A DNA stretch of 64,000 bases, taken from CAZKHG01 sp964552655 (GTDB taxonomy: Bacteria > Bacteroidota > Bacteroidia > Bacteroidales > Tenuifilaceae). The notes below the pieces were generated by a model. It saw only the letters and a program-made list of their open reading frames with translations. It was not told where the DNA came from and ran no database searches. The stretch spans positions 124,001 to 188,000 of the forward strand of contig CAZKHG010000001.1 in the NCBI GenBank assembly GCA_964552655.1, given 5' to 3'. Made by a program: the position numbers and the translations under genes. Numbering within the stretch: the first letter of the stretch is position 1; every line of letters begins with the position of its first letter. Positions 16,188 to 25,200 of the stretch are shown piece by piece.

Positions 16188-18145
16188 TTTATGGTTAACC
16201 GGTCATCAATCATCCTGCTATTATACTGCTGAATGATTGCTTTAACCTTGGCATTCAGTTTTCTTTCAATCTCAGGAAATTTGCCCTGAAGATTTTCTGT
16301 TAGCAGGGAATCCCTTTTAAAATTGTATAACCCAACTGATTGGTTTCCATTATAAAGGTAAAGGAAATCACCCATCATCAGCTGGTAGGTTGATGATGTA
16401 TAGTTGAGCACGAAGGGCTCGGCCGTTTTATCAAAAACATTCCTTCCAAAGGCAACAAAAGGCTTATCGTAGTCCAGATACCCGAGTATGGATGGCATAA
16501 TATCAATTTGCTGGGCAAGTTCATTTACACGACCTTTCAAACTCCCATCAGGCTTATAGAAAATAAACGGAACTGCAAAAACCCCAATATTGGTTTTAAA
16601 CTCCGGATAGTACGACTGGTTAGCATGATCGGCGGTAAGAATAAAAAGTGTGCTGTCGAACCAGGGCATTTTAGAAGCGGTTTCAAAAAATCTGCTCAGG
16701 GAATAATCTGTATAGCCAATACATTGATGCATGGGAAGCGTTCCTTTATTAAATTTCCCCTCATACTTTTCCGGCACTTTAAACGGATGGTGAGAAGATA
16801 CTGAAAACAAAGCTGCACAAAATGGTTGTTTGAAAGTATTGAGTTTTTGGGCAAAAAACTGGAAAAACTCCTCATCCCAAACTCCCCACATACCATCAAA
16901 ATCTTTACTATTGGGGTACTCATTCATACCGTAATAATCATTGAAACCTGCTACGTTAGTAAAAGCCTGAAACCCCATTGATCCATTTGGTGCCCCATGG
17001 AAAAACGCAGTGTAATAGCCTTTTTCTTTCAGCAGAGATGCTATGCTGTTTATCTTATTCCCGGAATAGCTGGTTAAAAAGTAAGGTTCAACCATCATCG
17101 GAATACTCGAAAGAATGGATGGAAGTGCATCAATTGATTTACGGCCATTTGCAAAGGAGTACTGAAAAATCAAACTTCTGGAAATTAAAGAATCTAAAAA
17201 TGGTGCGTAACCATCATATTTCCCACCCTCTAAATAAGGGTTGTAACTTTTAATGTACTCCCTGCCAAAACTTTCCAGAATAAAGATAACCACATTTTGC
17301 CTTTTGAATGGTTGCAAATTATTTGGCAGATGTTCTGGGTTGTAAACTGCTACTAATTCATCTTCGGTTTTAAAGTAGTCAACCTTTTTTAGCGATTTCT
17401 TTTCAAGTGTTCGATAGATTGCAAAGGGTGTATTTAATACAATTGCTGCTTCCAGGGGTTCGTTAATATACTGACCAGCATTGCTAAGTGTGATAGGACG
17501 TGTACTATGCCTGAAACCGCCACGCAAACCACCTACGATTAGTGTTGTAAAGAACAGGAGCAGTATTGTACCATTTATAAAATAGACCAGGTGATATTTG
17601 AATCCTTTTAATGGTTTCAGATGGCTGGGCTTACGGTAAAAGGCTACCAGGATAGCAACCATAGCCAACCAGATGATGAAAACGTACCAGTAATCTACAA
17701 TAAATTTGGGGATCAGGGAACCAAAATTAGTCTCGTGTTTAAACTCTGAGAAAACCGATGCTGTTGTTCTCCGCATGGTGAACTGGAAGTAAATAAAATC
17801 AACCGCATTTGCTGCAAGCGCAATGCTGTTAGTAATTATAAAAAGATATTTAAGTACAGCCTGATAAAATTTGTTATACCGGAAAGTAAAGGGTAGCATA
17901 AAAAGAATAAAATAAAGAATATTGGTGTAAAGCACTGCCGTTGTGTCAAACTTAACACCACCTCCCATAATTTTTATAAAGCCGGAAAAAGTAACATTTG
18001 GGAAATATTCAGCATTGATCAGGTAAAAAATAATCCTACACACAGAGAATAAAATCATTACCAGTACGAACCGCCAAAGCAATGTGATATAAAGGTTTTC
18101 TTTGAGCTTGATATCGGAGAAATACTCTTTCCAGATCTTTACCAT
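16184..18145 (-). CDS. LTA synthase-like membrane sulfatase-fold enzyme
   Basis: A 653-residue protein with five N-terminal transmembrane helices (about 20-215) and a large extracytoplasmic alkaline-phosphatase/sulfatase-fold domain (about 280-610). This is the plan of lipoteichoic acid synthase and of the Gram-negative OpgB/PE-transferase relatives. Metal-site features include Glu in FILESFGREY (about 290), a candidate Ser/Thr nucleophile in GRKSIDALPSIL (about 335), His in SSHHPFKVP and the Asp-His pair in LTADHANQSYY (about 505). The organism is Gram-negative, so true teichoic acid synthesis is unlikely. Transfer of a phosphoglycerol or phosphoethanolamine group onto an envelope glycan is the more probable role (inference). 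Confidence 0.82.
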   Translation of the reverse strand: MVKIWKEYFSDIKLKENLYITLLWRFVLVMILFSVCRIIFYLINAEYFPNVTFSGFIKIMGGGVKFDTTAVLYTNILYFILFMLPFTFRYNKFYQAVLKYLFIITNSIALAANAVDFIYFQFTMRRTTASVFSEFKHETNFGSLIPKFIVDYWYVFIIWLAMVAILVAFYRKPSHLKPLKGFKYHLVYFINGTILLLFFTTLIVGGLRGGFRHSTRPITLSNAGQYINEPLEAAIVLNTPFAIYRTLEKKSLKKVDYFKTEDELVAVYNPEHLPNNLQPFKRQNVVIFILESFGREYIKSYNPYLEGGKYDGYAPFLDSLISRSLIFQYSFANGRKSIDALPSILSSIPMMVEPYFLTSYSGNKINSIASLLKEKGYYTAFFHGAPNGSMGFQAFTNVAGFNDYYGMNEYPNSKDFDGMWGVWDEEFFQFFAQKLNTFKQPFCAALFSVSSHHPFKVPEKYEGKFNKGTLPMHQCIGYTDYSLSRFFETASKMPWFDSTLFILTADHANQSYYPEFKTNIGVFAVPFIFYKPDGSLKGRVNELAQQIDIMPSILGYLDYDKPFVAFGRNVFDKTAEPFVLNYTSSTYQLMMGDFLYLYNGNQSVGLYNFKRDSLLTENLQGKFPEIERKLNAKVKAIIQQYNSRMIDDRLTIK

Positions 18146-18179
18146 AGTACTAAAAAATAATATGTTTTGAATAGACTTT

Positions 18180-19532
18180 TTATATATCCTTCACCAAAAT
18201 ATTTTCCTGTGCTTGATCTATTTTTTTGCAAAAAGAATCATGGATTGCTATTATTTGTTTCATTTCTGCTATTTCGGGTTGTAAATCGCTTCCCAGGTTA
18301 TCCAGCTCATTTATAACAAATGATACAGTAAATTTATCAATGTGTTGAGCGGGCTGGAATGCCGGTGTCATAGGCTCTGATGTATAAGCTTCTGAAAGTA
18401 TATTGCATTGTACCATGTTGTGAAGCAGTATTTTCATGAGCCTTACAGGGATTTTCAGGGTTAATGAGAGCTCCAGGGCGGTAAGCGGTTTTTCCCCGTT
18501 TTGAAACCTTTTGATAGTGTGGTACAATATTAGCAAAGAAAGGTTTCGTTTTGCATTTGTGCTTATTTGTTCTGTCTCAGCCTCGAATTCATACATTTCA
18601 ACATTTTGGTTTGCAAATGATATTTCTGCCCCAAATAAAACGATCAGCCAGCTAACCTGCATCCACATGAGGAAAAGCGGAAGTGCGGCAAAGCTGCCAT
18701 AGATGGCATTATACCTGGAAACACCAACCTGGAACTCAATGTACAACCATTGTGTAATGGCAAATGCCGACCCGGCAATTATCCCGGCAATTATCCCGGA
18801 TTTGTAAGAGACTTTTGTATTAGGCATCACAATATAAACAATGCTAAAGAGTATCCATAGAAGGAAGTATGGAATTAAATTCAGGATTACCATTAAATAC
18901 TCATCAATATAACCTATCAGCTCCATCTGCTTGGAAATTGTATCGAGCTGGGTGGCTAAAAACACGCTGATACTGCTTGATGAAATTAGGAATACAGGCG
19001 CAATTAGCATCATGGAAAGGTAGTCGCTGAACATCCGGCTATAGCTTCTAGGCTTGTCAACCTGCCATATCTCGTTGAATGAATTTTCAATGCTCCTCAG
19101 CAGTTTCATAACTGCCCAAAAAAGTAGTATTACCCCAATACCAGCAATTAAACCTCCGCCAGTTCGCGCCAAAAGAGAATTAGAAAAGCTTATCACGTTA
19201 TTCATAACTTCTTCCTGCCCCTTAAAATTCTCCATAATCTGTTGCTGGAGGTATTTATCGAATCCAAACCCCTTTGCAATTCCAAATGCCATGGCAAAGA
19301 GCGGTACAATGGACATAAGGGTGTAATAGGTTAAAGCCGAAGCTTTGGTGGTAACTTTATTTTCCACAAATCCTCTTAACGCCAAAAGTATTACCCGAAG
19401 GTATTTTATAGCAAATTTCAGCCGGGGGGGATAAGCATCCAACCGTGAGCTCCAAATTTCTTTGGTAAGGAAAACTTGTGCTTTTAAAATAAATGTTACC
19501 AGTTTTCCATGTTTCTTCTTTTCCTTTGTCAT
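18180..19532 (-). CDS. YihY/virulence factor BrkB family membrane protein
   Basis: A 450-residue inner-membrane protein. The central region (about 65-320) has six helices with family marks such as TTKASALTYYTLMSIVPLFA at the first helix and GSFAALPLFLMWMQVSWLIV near the last. The C-terminal 120 residues are soluble and resemble a winged-helix-like extension found in many Bacteroidota members. It was once called ribonuclease BN, now considered wrong. Its actual function is unknown, and roles in transport or lipid movement are proposed for relatives. It is 34 bases upstream of the LTA synthase-like gene on the same strand, probably co-transcribed. Confidence 0.87.
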   Translation of the reverse strand: MTKEKKKHGKLVTFILKAQVFLTKEIWSSRLDAYPPRLKFAIKYLRVILLALRGFVENKVTTKASALTYYTLMSIVPLFAMAFGIAKGFGFDKYLQQQIMENFKGQEEVMNNVISFSNSLLARTGGGLIAGIGVILLFWAVMKLLRSIENSFNEIWQVDKPRSYSRMFSDYLSMMLIAPVFLISSSSISVFLATQLDTISKQMELIGYIDEYLMVILNLIPYFLLWILFSIVYIVMPNTKVSYKSGIIAGIIAGSAFAITQWLYIEFQVGVSRYNAIYGSFAALPLFLMWMQVSWLIVLFGAEISFANQNVEMYEFEAETEQISTNAKRNLSLLILYHTIKRFQNGEKPLTALELSLTLKIPVRLMKILLHNMVQCNILSEAYTSEPMTPAFQPAQHIDKFTVSFVINELDNLGSDLQPEIAEMKQIIAIHDSFCKKIDQAQENILVKDI

Positions 19533-19599
19533 GATTGAAAGGGTTTAAAAACAAGACTAATGTAAGTAAAAAAGAAGATTGAACTATAAAAAGCTGCAT

Positions 19600-19628
19600 A
19601 TAAAAAATAAAAAGCTGCCGAAGCAGCT
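19600..19628 (-). terminator. Rho-independent terminator of ribF-ahcY with UUCG tetraloop
   Basis: On the minus strand AAAGCTGC-TTCG-GCAGCTTT (19628-19611) forms an 8-bp stem capped by a C(UUCG)G tetraloop, followed by TTTATTTTTTA. It starts 9 bases after the ahcY stop. A second half-stem TGCAGCTTTTT lies just downstream. Confidence 0.9.
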
Positions 19629-19636
19629 TTCAAATT

Positions 19637-21055
19637 CTAGTATCTGTAGTGATCAGGTTTATAGGGTCCATCTGGGTTAACCCCAATATAATCGGCTTGT
19701 TTCTTGGTAAGCCTGGTAAGTTTTACGCCAAGCTGTTCCAAATGCAAACGGGCAACCTCCTCATCCAGGTGCTTTGGCAGGCGATAAACATCAACCTCAA
19801 GTTTTTTGGTCCAAAGCTCAATCTGAGCCAGTGTTTGGTTTGTAAAGCTGTTGCTCATCACAAAACTTGGGTGCCCGGTTGCACAGCCCAGGTTTACCAA
19901 CCTTCCTTCGGCTAAAAGGAATATTGATTTCCCATCGGGGAAAAAATACTGATCAACCTGAGGTTTTACGGTTACTTTCTTAACATCAGGAGCATTGTTT
20001 AAGCGATCCACCTGGATTTCATTATCGAAATGGCCAATGTTGCAAACAATAGTCTGATCTTTCATCGCCTGCATGTGCTCTAAGGTGATGATGTCACAGT
20101 TACCTGTTGTTGTAACGTAAATATTGCCCTCGTCAAGTGTATCTTCGATAGTTTTTATTTCAAAACCTTCCATGGCAGCTTGGAGTGCACAAATTGGATC
20201 AATCTCGGTGATAATAACCCTTGCACCGTAAGAGCGCATACTCCGGGCGCATCCTTTTCCAACATCCCCATAACCGCATACAACAACTACTTTACCGGCA
20301 ATCATAACATCGGTAGCACGCTTGATACCATCTGCTAACGATTCGCGGCAACCATAAAGGTTATCGAACTTACTTTTAGTAACGGAATCGTTTACATTGA
20401 TAGCAGGTACCAATAGTTCACCTTTTTCTTTCATTTGGTAAAGGCGATGCACCCCAGTTGTGGTCTCTTCTGATACCCCTTTCCATTCCTTTACAAGGCT
20501 ATGCCATTTGCCCGGATCCTCTTTTAAAATCTGTTTAACAAGATTTAGAATTACGCTCTCTTCGTGCGATTCAGGAGTTTTATCTAGTACTTTTGGATCC
20601 TTCTCGGCTTTAAAGCCAAGGTGAACAAGCAGGGTTGCATCACCACCGTCATCAACAATTAAAGTTGGACCTTTGCCATTTGGGAAAGTGAGCGCCTGAG
20701 CAGTGCACCACCAGTACTCCTCTAGGGTTTCGCCCTTCCATGCAAATACCGGGATACCTGCTTTTGCAATTGCAGCCGCAGCGTGATCTTGGGTTGAAAA
20801 AATATTGCAGCTGGCCCAACGAACATCTGCACCAAGGGCAGCGAGAGTTTCAATGAGTACAGCTGTTTGAATAGTCATGTGTAATGAACCTGTAATCCGG
20901 GCACCTTTTAAAGGTTTCGATTCAGCGTACCTTTTCCGAATTGCCATTAAACCGGGCATCTCCTTCTCAGCTATGCTAATCTCCATACGTCCCCATTCGG
21001 CAAGGGTGATATCCTTAACCTTGTAGGGTAATTTTTCTACAAGAACCTGTTCCAT
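19637..21055 (-). CDS. ahcY: Adenosylhomocysteinase (SAH hydrolase)
   Basis: Cleaves S-adenosylhomocysteine to adenosine and homocysteine, recycling the product of SAM-dependent methylation; cytoplasmic and NAD+-dependent. The 472-residue sequence is collinear with the family. It has the N-terminal substrate domain (LKGARITGSLHMTIQTAVLI), NVNDSVTKSKFDNLYGCRES with the catalytic Lys, the NAD-binding VVVCGYGDVGKGCARSM (about 258-275), TGNCDIITLEHM, NIGHFDNEI, and the C-terminal GPYKPDHYRY end. It lies 17 bases after ribF on the same strand and ends at a strong terminator. No riboswitch fits in the short gap upstream. Confidence 0.98.
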   Translation of the reverse strand: MEQVLVEKLPYKVKDITLAEWGRMEISIAEKEMPGLMAIRKRYAESKPLKGARITGSLHMTIQTAVLIETLAALGADVRWASCNIFSTQDHAAAAIAKAGIPVFAWKGETLEEYWWCTAQALTFPNGKGPTLIVDDGGDATLLVHLGFKAEKDPKVLDKTPESHEESVILNLVKQILKEDPGKWHSLVKEWKGVSEETTTGVHRLYQMKEKGELLVPAINVNDSVTKSKFDNLYGCRESLADGIKRATDVMIAGKVVVVCGYGDVGKGCARSMRSYGARVIITEIDPICALQAAMEGFEIKTIEDTLDEGNIYVTTTGNCDIITLEHMQAMKDQTIVCNIGHFDNEIQVDRLNNAPDVKKVTVKPQVDQYFFPDGKSIFLLAEGRLVNLGCATGHPSFVMSNSFTNQTLAQIELWTKKLEVDVYRLPKHLDEEVARLHLEQLGVKLTRLTKKQADYIGVNPDGPYKPDHYRY

Positions 21056-21072
21056 ATTATTATTTAAAATGA

Positions 21073-22059
21073 TTAATTCGATTTTTTTGAGCCCGGCAAA
21101 GTTAAGAAATACTTTTCGAAATCGTTTAAGTTTAACCGGCTAAGTGAGGTAAGGGCATCAACTTTATCGAGCTCAAGCTGGTTTTTAAGATGTTCTAAAT
21201 CAGGGAATTTCTTTTCATCCCTGATTCTATGGATAAATGCAACCTCAATCTTTTGATGATAAATATCCAAATCAAAATTAAAAATATGAACCTCAACGGT
21301 TTGCTGCTTATTATTGTTAACCGTAGGTTTAAAACCTATATTGAGCATACCCTGCTCAACTTTTCCGTTAATCATCAGTACAACAGCATATACACCCTGT
21401 GCAGGGATAAGTTTCAAGGGGTCGTTTGGTCGTATGTTGGCAGTAGGAAACCCAATCTGACGGCCAATTTGTTTCCCTTGTTCAATAGTCCCGGTAAACA
21501 AATAAGGGTAACCTAGCATTACGTTTGCTCTTTGCAAATCACCTTCAGATAGCGCCTCGCGGATTTTAGTCGAGCTGATATCTACATCATTATTATCAAC
21601 TATATCCAAAACATCCAGGGTAAAATCATATTTTAGACTTAGATCTTTGAGCAGGTTAATATCACCCTGAGCATTTTTGCCAAACCTATGATCACTCCCA
21701 ACTACAAAATGCTTAACCCTATAAGAGTTTACAACAAATGAAATGTATTCTTCAGGTGCCATTGTGGCTAATGAAGGTTTAAATTCCTGAAGGATAAAGT
21801 AGTCAAACCCCAGGTTTGATAAAATTTTGGTTTTTTCATTTAGCGTTGTGAGAAAACGGAGTTTATGGGGATCCTTGTTCAGCACCAATCGTGGATGAGG
21901 CCAAAAGGTGAGAATGGCTGAGTTCAGGTTATGTTTTCGGGATTGCTCAAGAACCTTATTTATCAACGATTTATGTCCCAGATGAACCCCATCGAAGAAT
22001 CCGGTGGTTAATGCAATCCCTTTATGGCCTATCTGCTCAGGTTTTTGGACAATTATCAT
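21073..22059 (-). CDS. ribF: Bifunctional riboflavin kinase / FAD synthetase
   Basis: Makes FMN and then FAD from riboflavin. The N-terminal nucleotidyltransferase domain has GFFDGVHLGHKSLI (early) and the SSTKIREALSEGDL motif (about 155). The C-terminal flavokinase domain begins near residue 180 with the nucleotide-binding IGFPTANI. About 328 residues, normal for the family. Two in-frame ATGs exist, at 22077 and 22059; the second gives the usual short N-terminus and is chosen tentatively. The 160 bases upstream contain no visible FMN riboswitch. Downstream ahcY is probably in the same transcript. Confidence 0.93.
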   Translation of the reverse strand: MIIVQKPEQIGHKGIALTTGFFDGVHLGHKSLINKVLEQSRKHNLNSAILTFWPHPRLVLNKDPHKLRFLTTLNEKTKILSNLGFDYFILQEFKPSLATMAPEEYISFVVNSYRVKHFVVGSDHRFGKNAQGDINLLKDLSLKYDFTLDVLDIVDNNDVDISSTKIREALSEGDLQRANVMLGYPYLFTGTIEQGKQIGRQIGFPTANIRPNDPLKLIPAQGVYAVVLMINGKVEQGMLNIGFKPTVNNNKQQTVEVHIFNFDLDIYHQKIEVAFIHRIRDEKKFPDLEHLKNQLELDKVDALTSLSRLNLNDFEKYFLTLPGSKKSN

Positions 22060-22239
22060 TCTTATGACATTTCTCAAAAGCCATCAAATATGCAAAAATC
22101 AGTTGATTAAAAAAAGAGGGAATAAAAGATTATTGATGGTTTGGTACCCATTTACTGATAAATTGATCAAAAACAAACACAAACGTTGATAAAACGCTTA
22201 TCGGGTTCGGTTTATAAGTGATCTGCTTAATATGAAATA

Positions 22240-25200
22240 TTAGACCCATCTGACCATAGGGAAGTCCATCCTATGGGGTAAATCTATATTTTTAGCAAAT
22301 ATTCTGATACCTGAATCGAAAGCACCTGGCTCAACAGGCACCATAGAAAGTTTAAAGGTTGCCCTGGTACCCTCCACTGAATCCAACGTAAATTCCTGAA
22401 TACGTTTTATCTTAACCTCATTGCTCTCAACCAGATCGGCAATAACCATCTCAACCCCAATGTCATCGGGTTGCAACTCACCTAAATCCACTACTACTTC
22501 TGATGTATATTCTTTCCCCAGGACAATGGCTTCCATTGAGGTATTAAACTGTCTGACAGTGATCAGCTCCATTGTTTCCCATTCACGGGAAACCCTTCTT
22601 TTCCAGTTGGCAATCTTTTTGGCCAGCTCAAAATCATCGGATTTCATCTTCGCAGAGCGATCGTAAAGTTTATGATAAAACCGATCCTCGTAATCCCTGA
22701 TCATTCGGGTGGTGGTGAAATTGGAGGCAACCTGAGAGATGGATTTTTTGATGAACGATATCCAATTATCGGGTATGTCCTCTGAGCTACGCTGATAGAA
22801 AGCAGGAATTATTTCGTTTTCCATTATGGTAAAGATCATCTCGGCATCAAGCTCATCCTGGTATTCTGGTTGCTGGTAGGAGTTGTCCTGTTGAATTGCC
22901 CATCCGGCGTTTTCCCTGTAGCCTTCAACCCACCAGCCATCGAGAACACTAAAATGCAGGACACCGTTCATTACGGCCTTCTGACCACTTGTGCCTGATG
23001 CTTCAAGTGGACGGGTTGGTGTATTTAGCCATACATCAACGCCTTGAATCATCTTTTTAGCCAGCTCAATATCATAATTCTGCATAAAAATAATCCGTCC
23101 TACAAACTGGGGAAGCTTTGATACCTCTATGATTCGTTTTATCAGGTCCTGGCCAGCTTTGTCATTTGGGTGTGCCTTACCTGCAAAAACGAATTGAACT
23201 GGCATTTCCGGGTTGTTTACCAGTTTGTCCAACCTGTCTAAATCCTTGAGAAGCAGATAAGCTCTTTTATAAGTGGCGAACCTCCGGGCAAAGCCAATTG
23301 TCAGGGTGTGGTCGTTAAATCTTTCCTGAATTTCAACCAGATGCCTGGGGCTTTCATATTTAATAATTTCAGGGTTGCTGAGGCGTTTACGAATGAAGTC
23401 CACCATCAATTTTCGTTGGTGATTCCTGAGTGCCCATATTTTGGAATCGGGGATATTGACCACCTGATCCCAGGCCGGTTTGGGGTAATTCCCATCGCCA
23501 CCCTCAAGTTCTAATTCAAGGAGCGATCTCCACTCGTGCGCTGTCCATGTTGGGTAATGAACTCCATTGGTAACATAGCTTACATGTAACTCTGAAGGGA
23601 AATAGCCAGGCCAAAGGCCTGCAAACATCTTACGGCTTACCTCACCATGCAGCCAGCTAACGCCGTTAACTTCCTGTGAAAGATTGGCAGCCAGGTGGCT
23701 CATTGAGAATTTCTCTGTGGTATTCCCTGGAATCATTCGGCCAAGATCCATGAATTGCTCCCAGGTGATTTTTAGCCTATCAGGATAATGCGACATATAT
23801 GCACGTACCATGTCCTCGGGGAATGCATCATGCCCGGCAGGAACAGGAGTGTGGGTTGTAAACAGACTTGATGATCTGATAACCTCCAGGGATTCGGAAA
23901 ATGAAAGTTTTTCGTTATGAATGTATTCACGCAACCTTTCCAGACCGATGAAAGCGGCATGTCCCTCGTTTAAATGGTATAAATCGGGATCTATTCCAAC
24001 AGCACTTAAAGCGCGAACGCCACCAATACCAAGTATCATCTCCTGCTTAAACCTGTTTTCTAAATCGCCACCGTATAAATGGTGGGTTATGGTTCGGTCT
24101 TCAGCATTGTTTTCCTCAAAATCGGTATCAAGCAGAAAAAGGTCTGTACGGCCAACCTCAACTCGCCAAATTCGGGCATGTAATACTCTGCCCGGCATGG
24201 CAATGCTGACAGTTTTCCACTTTCCATTTTCATCACGAACCGGGGATGCGGGGGTTTGAGAAAAGTTTTGCTGATCGTATGATGCCAACTGCTGGCCAGT
24301 AGCAGATAAATTCTGAGTGAAATACCCATACCGGTAAAGTAGCCCTACACCAACAATATCAACATTTCTATCGGATGCTTCTTTTAAATAGTCGCCAGCC
24401 AGAACCCCCAAACCGCCAGAGTATAACTTTAAGGAGTTATGAAGCCCATACTCCATACTAAAGTATGCAATTTTCGGTCCTTTCCGGTCGTACTTGTGCA
24501 TCATGTAGCTGGTAAACTGTAAGTAGATTGAATGGAGTTTTTCCACAAAATCTTTATCCTTCTCCAGCTCAAGATACCGGTTAAACGAAATTCTATCCAG
24601 GAAAAGGATAGGGTTTTGCTCACAGGTGATCCAGAGTTCAGGATCAATGGTTTCAAACAGCTCAACTACATCAGGGTTCCATGACCACCATAGGTTGCGG
24701 GAAATTTCATCGAGTGCAGCCAGTTTTTCCGGGATATTCTTCTGAACCAACAACCTGATCCAATTGGGTTGATTCAACCTGTATTTACGTTCAATGGAGG
24801 GAAGTTGTTCAGTTCTATCTTTCTCCATGAACTGATGAGTTCGGCTCTCAACCTTATTTAGCGCAATGTTGTATGATTTGTAGTACAGATCAATCAGCTT
24901 ATTCCATAAAGCAATTTTTGATACGCTTGCAGCATTTTCATTTGCCTTGTTTTTGTCATCGTTGTTTATAGAAGCAAACCAGTTAATTGTAGAGGCAATC
25001 TGGTCGATCACTTCCGAGTCGTTATCATCAGTCCGGGAGATAACTTTAATCCCATCATGAGGTTCGGGAAAATGGGTATTGACCCAATGCCCGAAACCCG
25101 CAAGGGTTGTGGTAATGGAAGGGACATGAAACGCCAAACTTTCCAGGGGGGTGTAACCCCATGGTTCGTAGTATGAAGGGAAAACGGTAAGATCCATGCC

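Noticed and set aside
22060..22239. Possible FMN riboswitch upstream of ribF
   Set aside because: I looked for the conserved FMN aptamer words in the 160-base gap and saw none.
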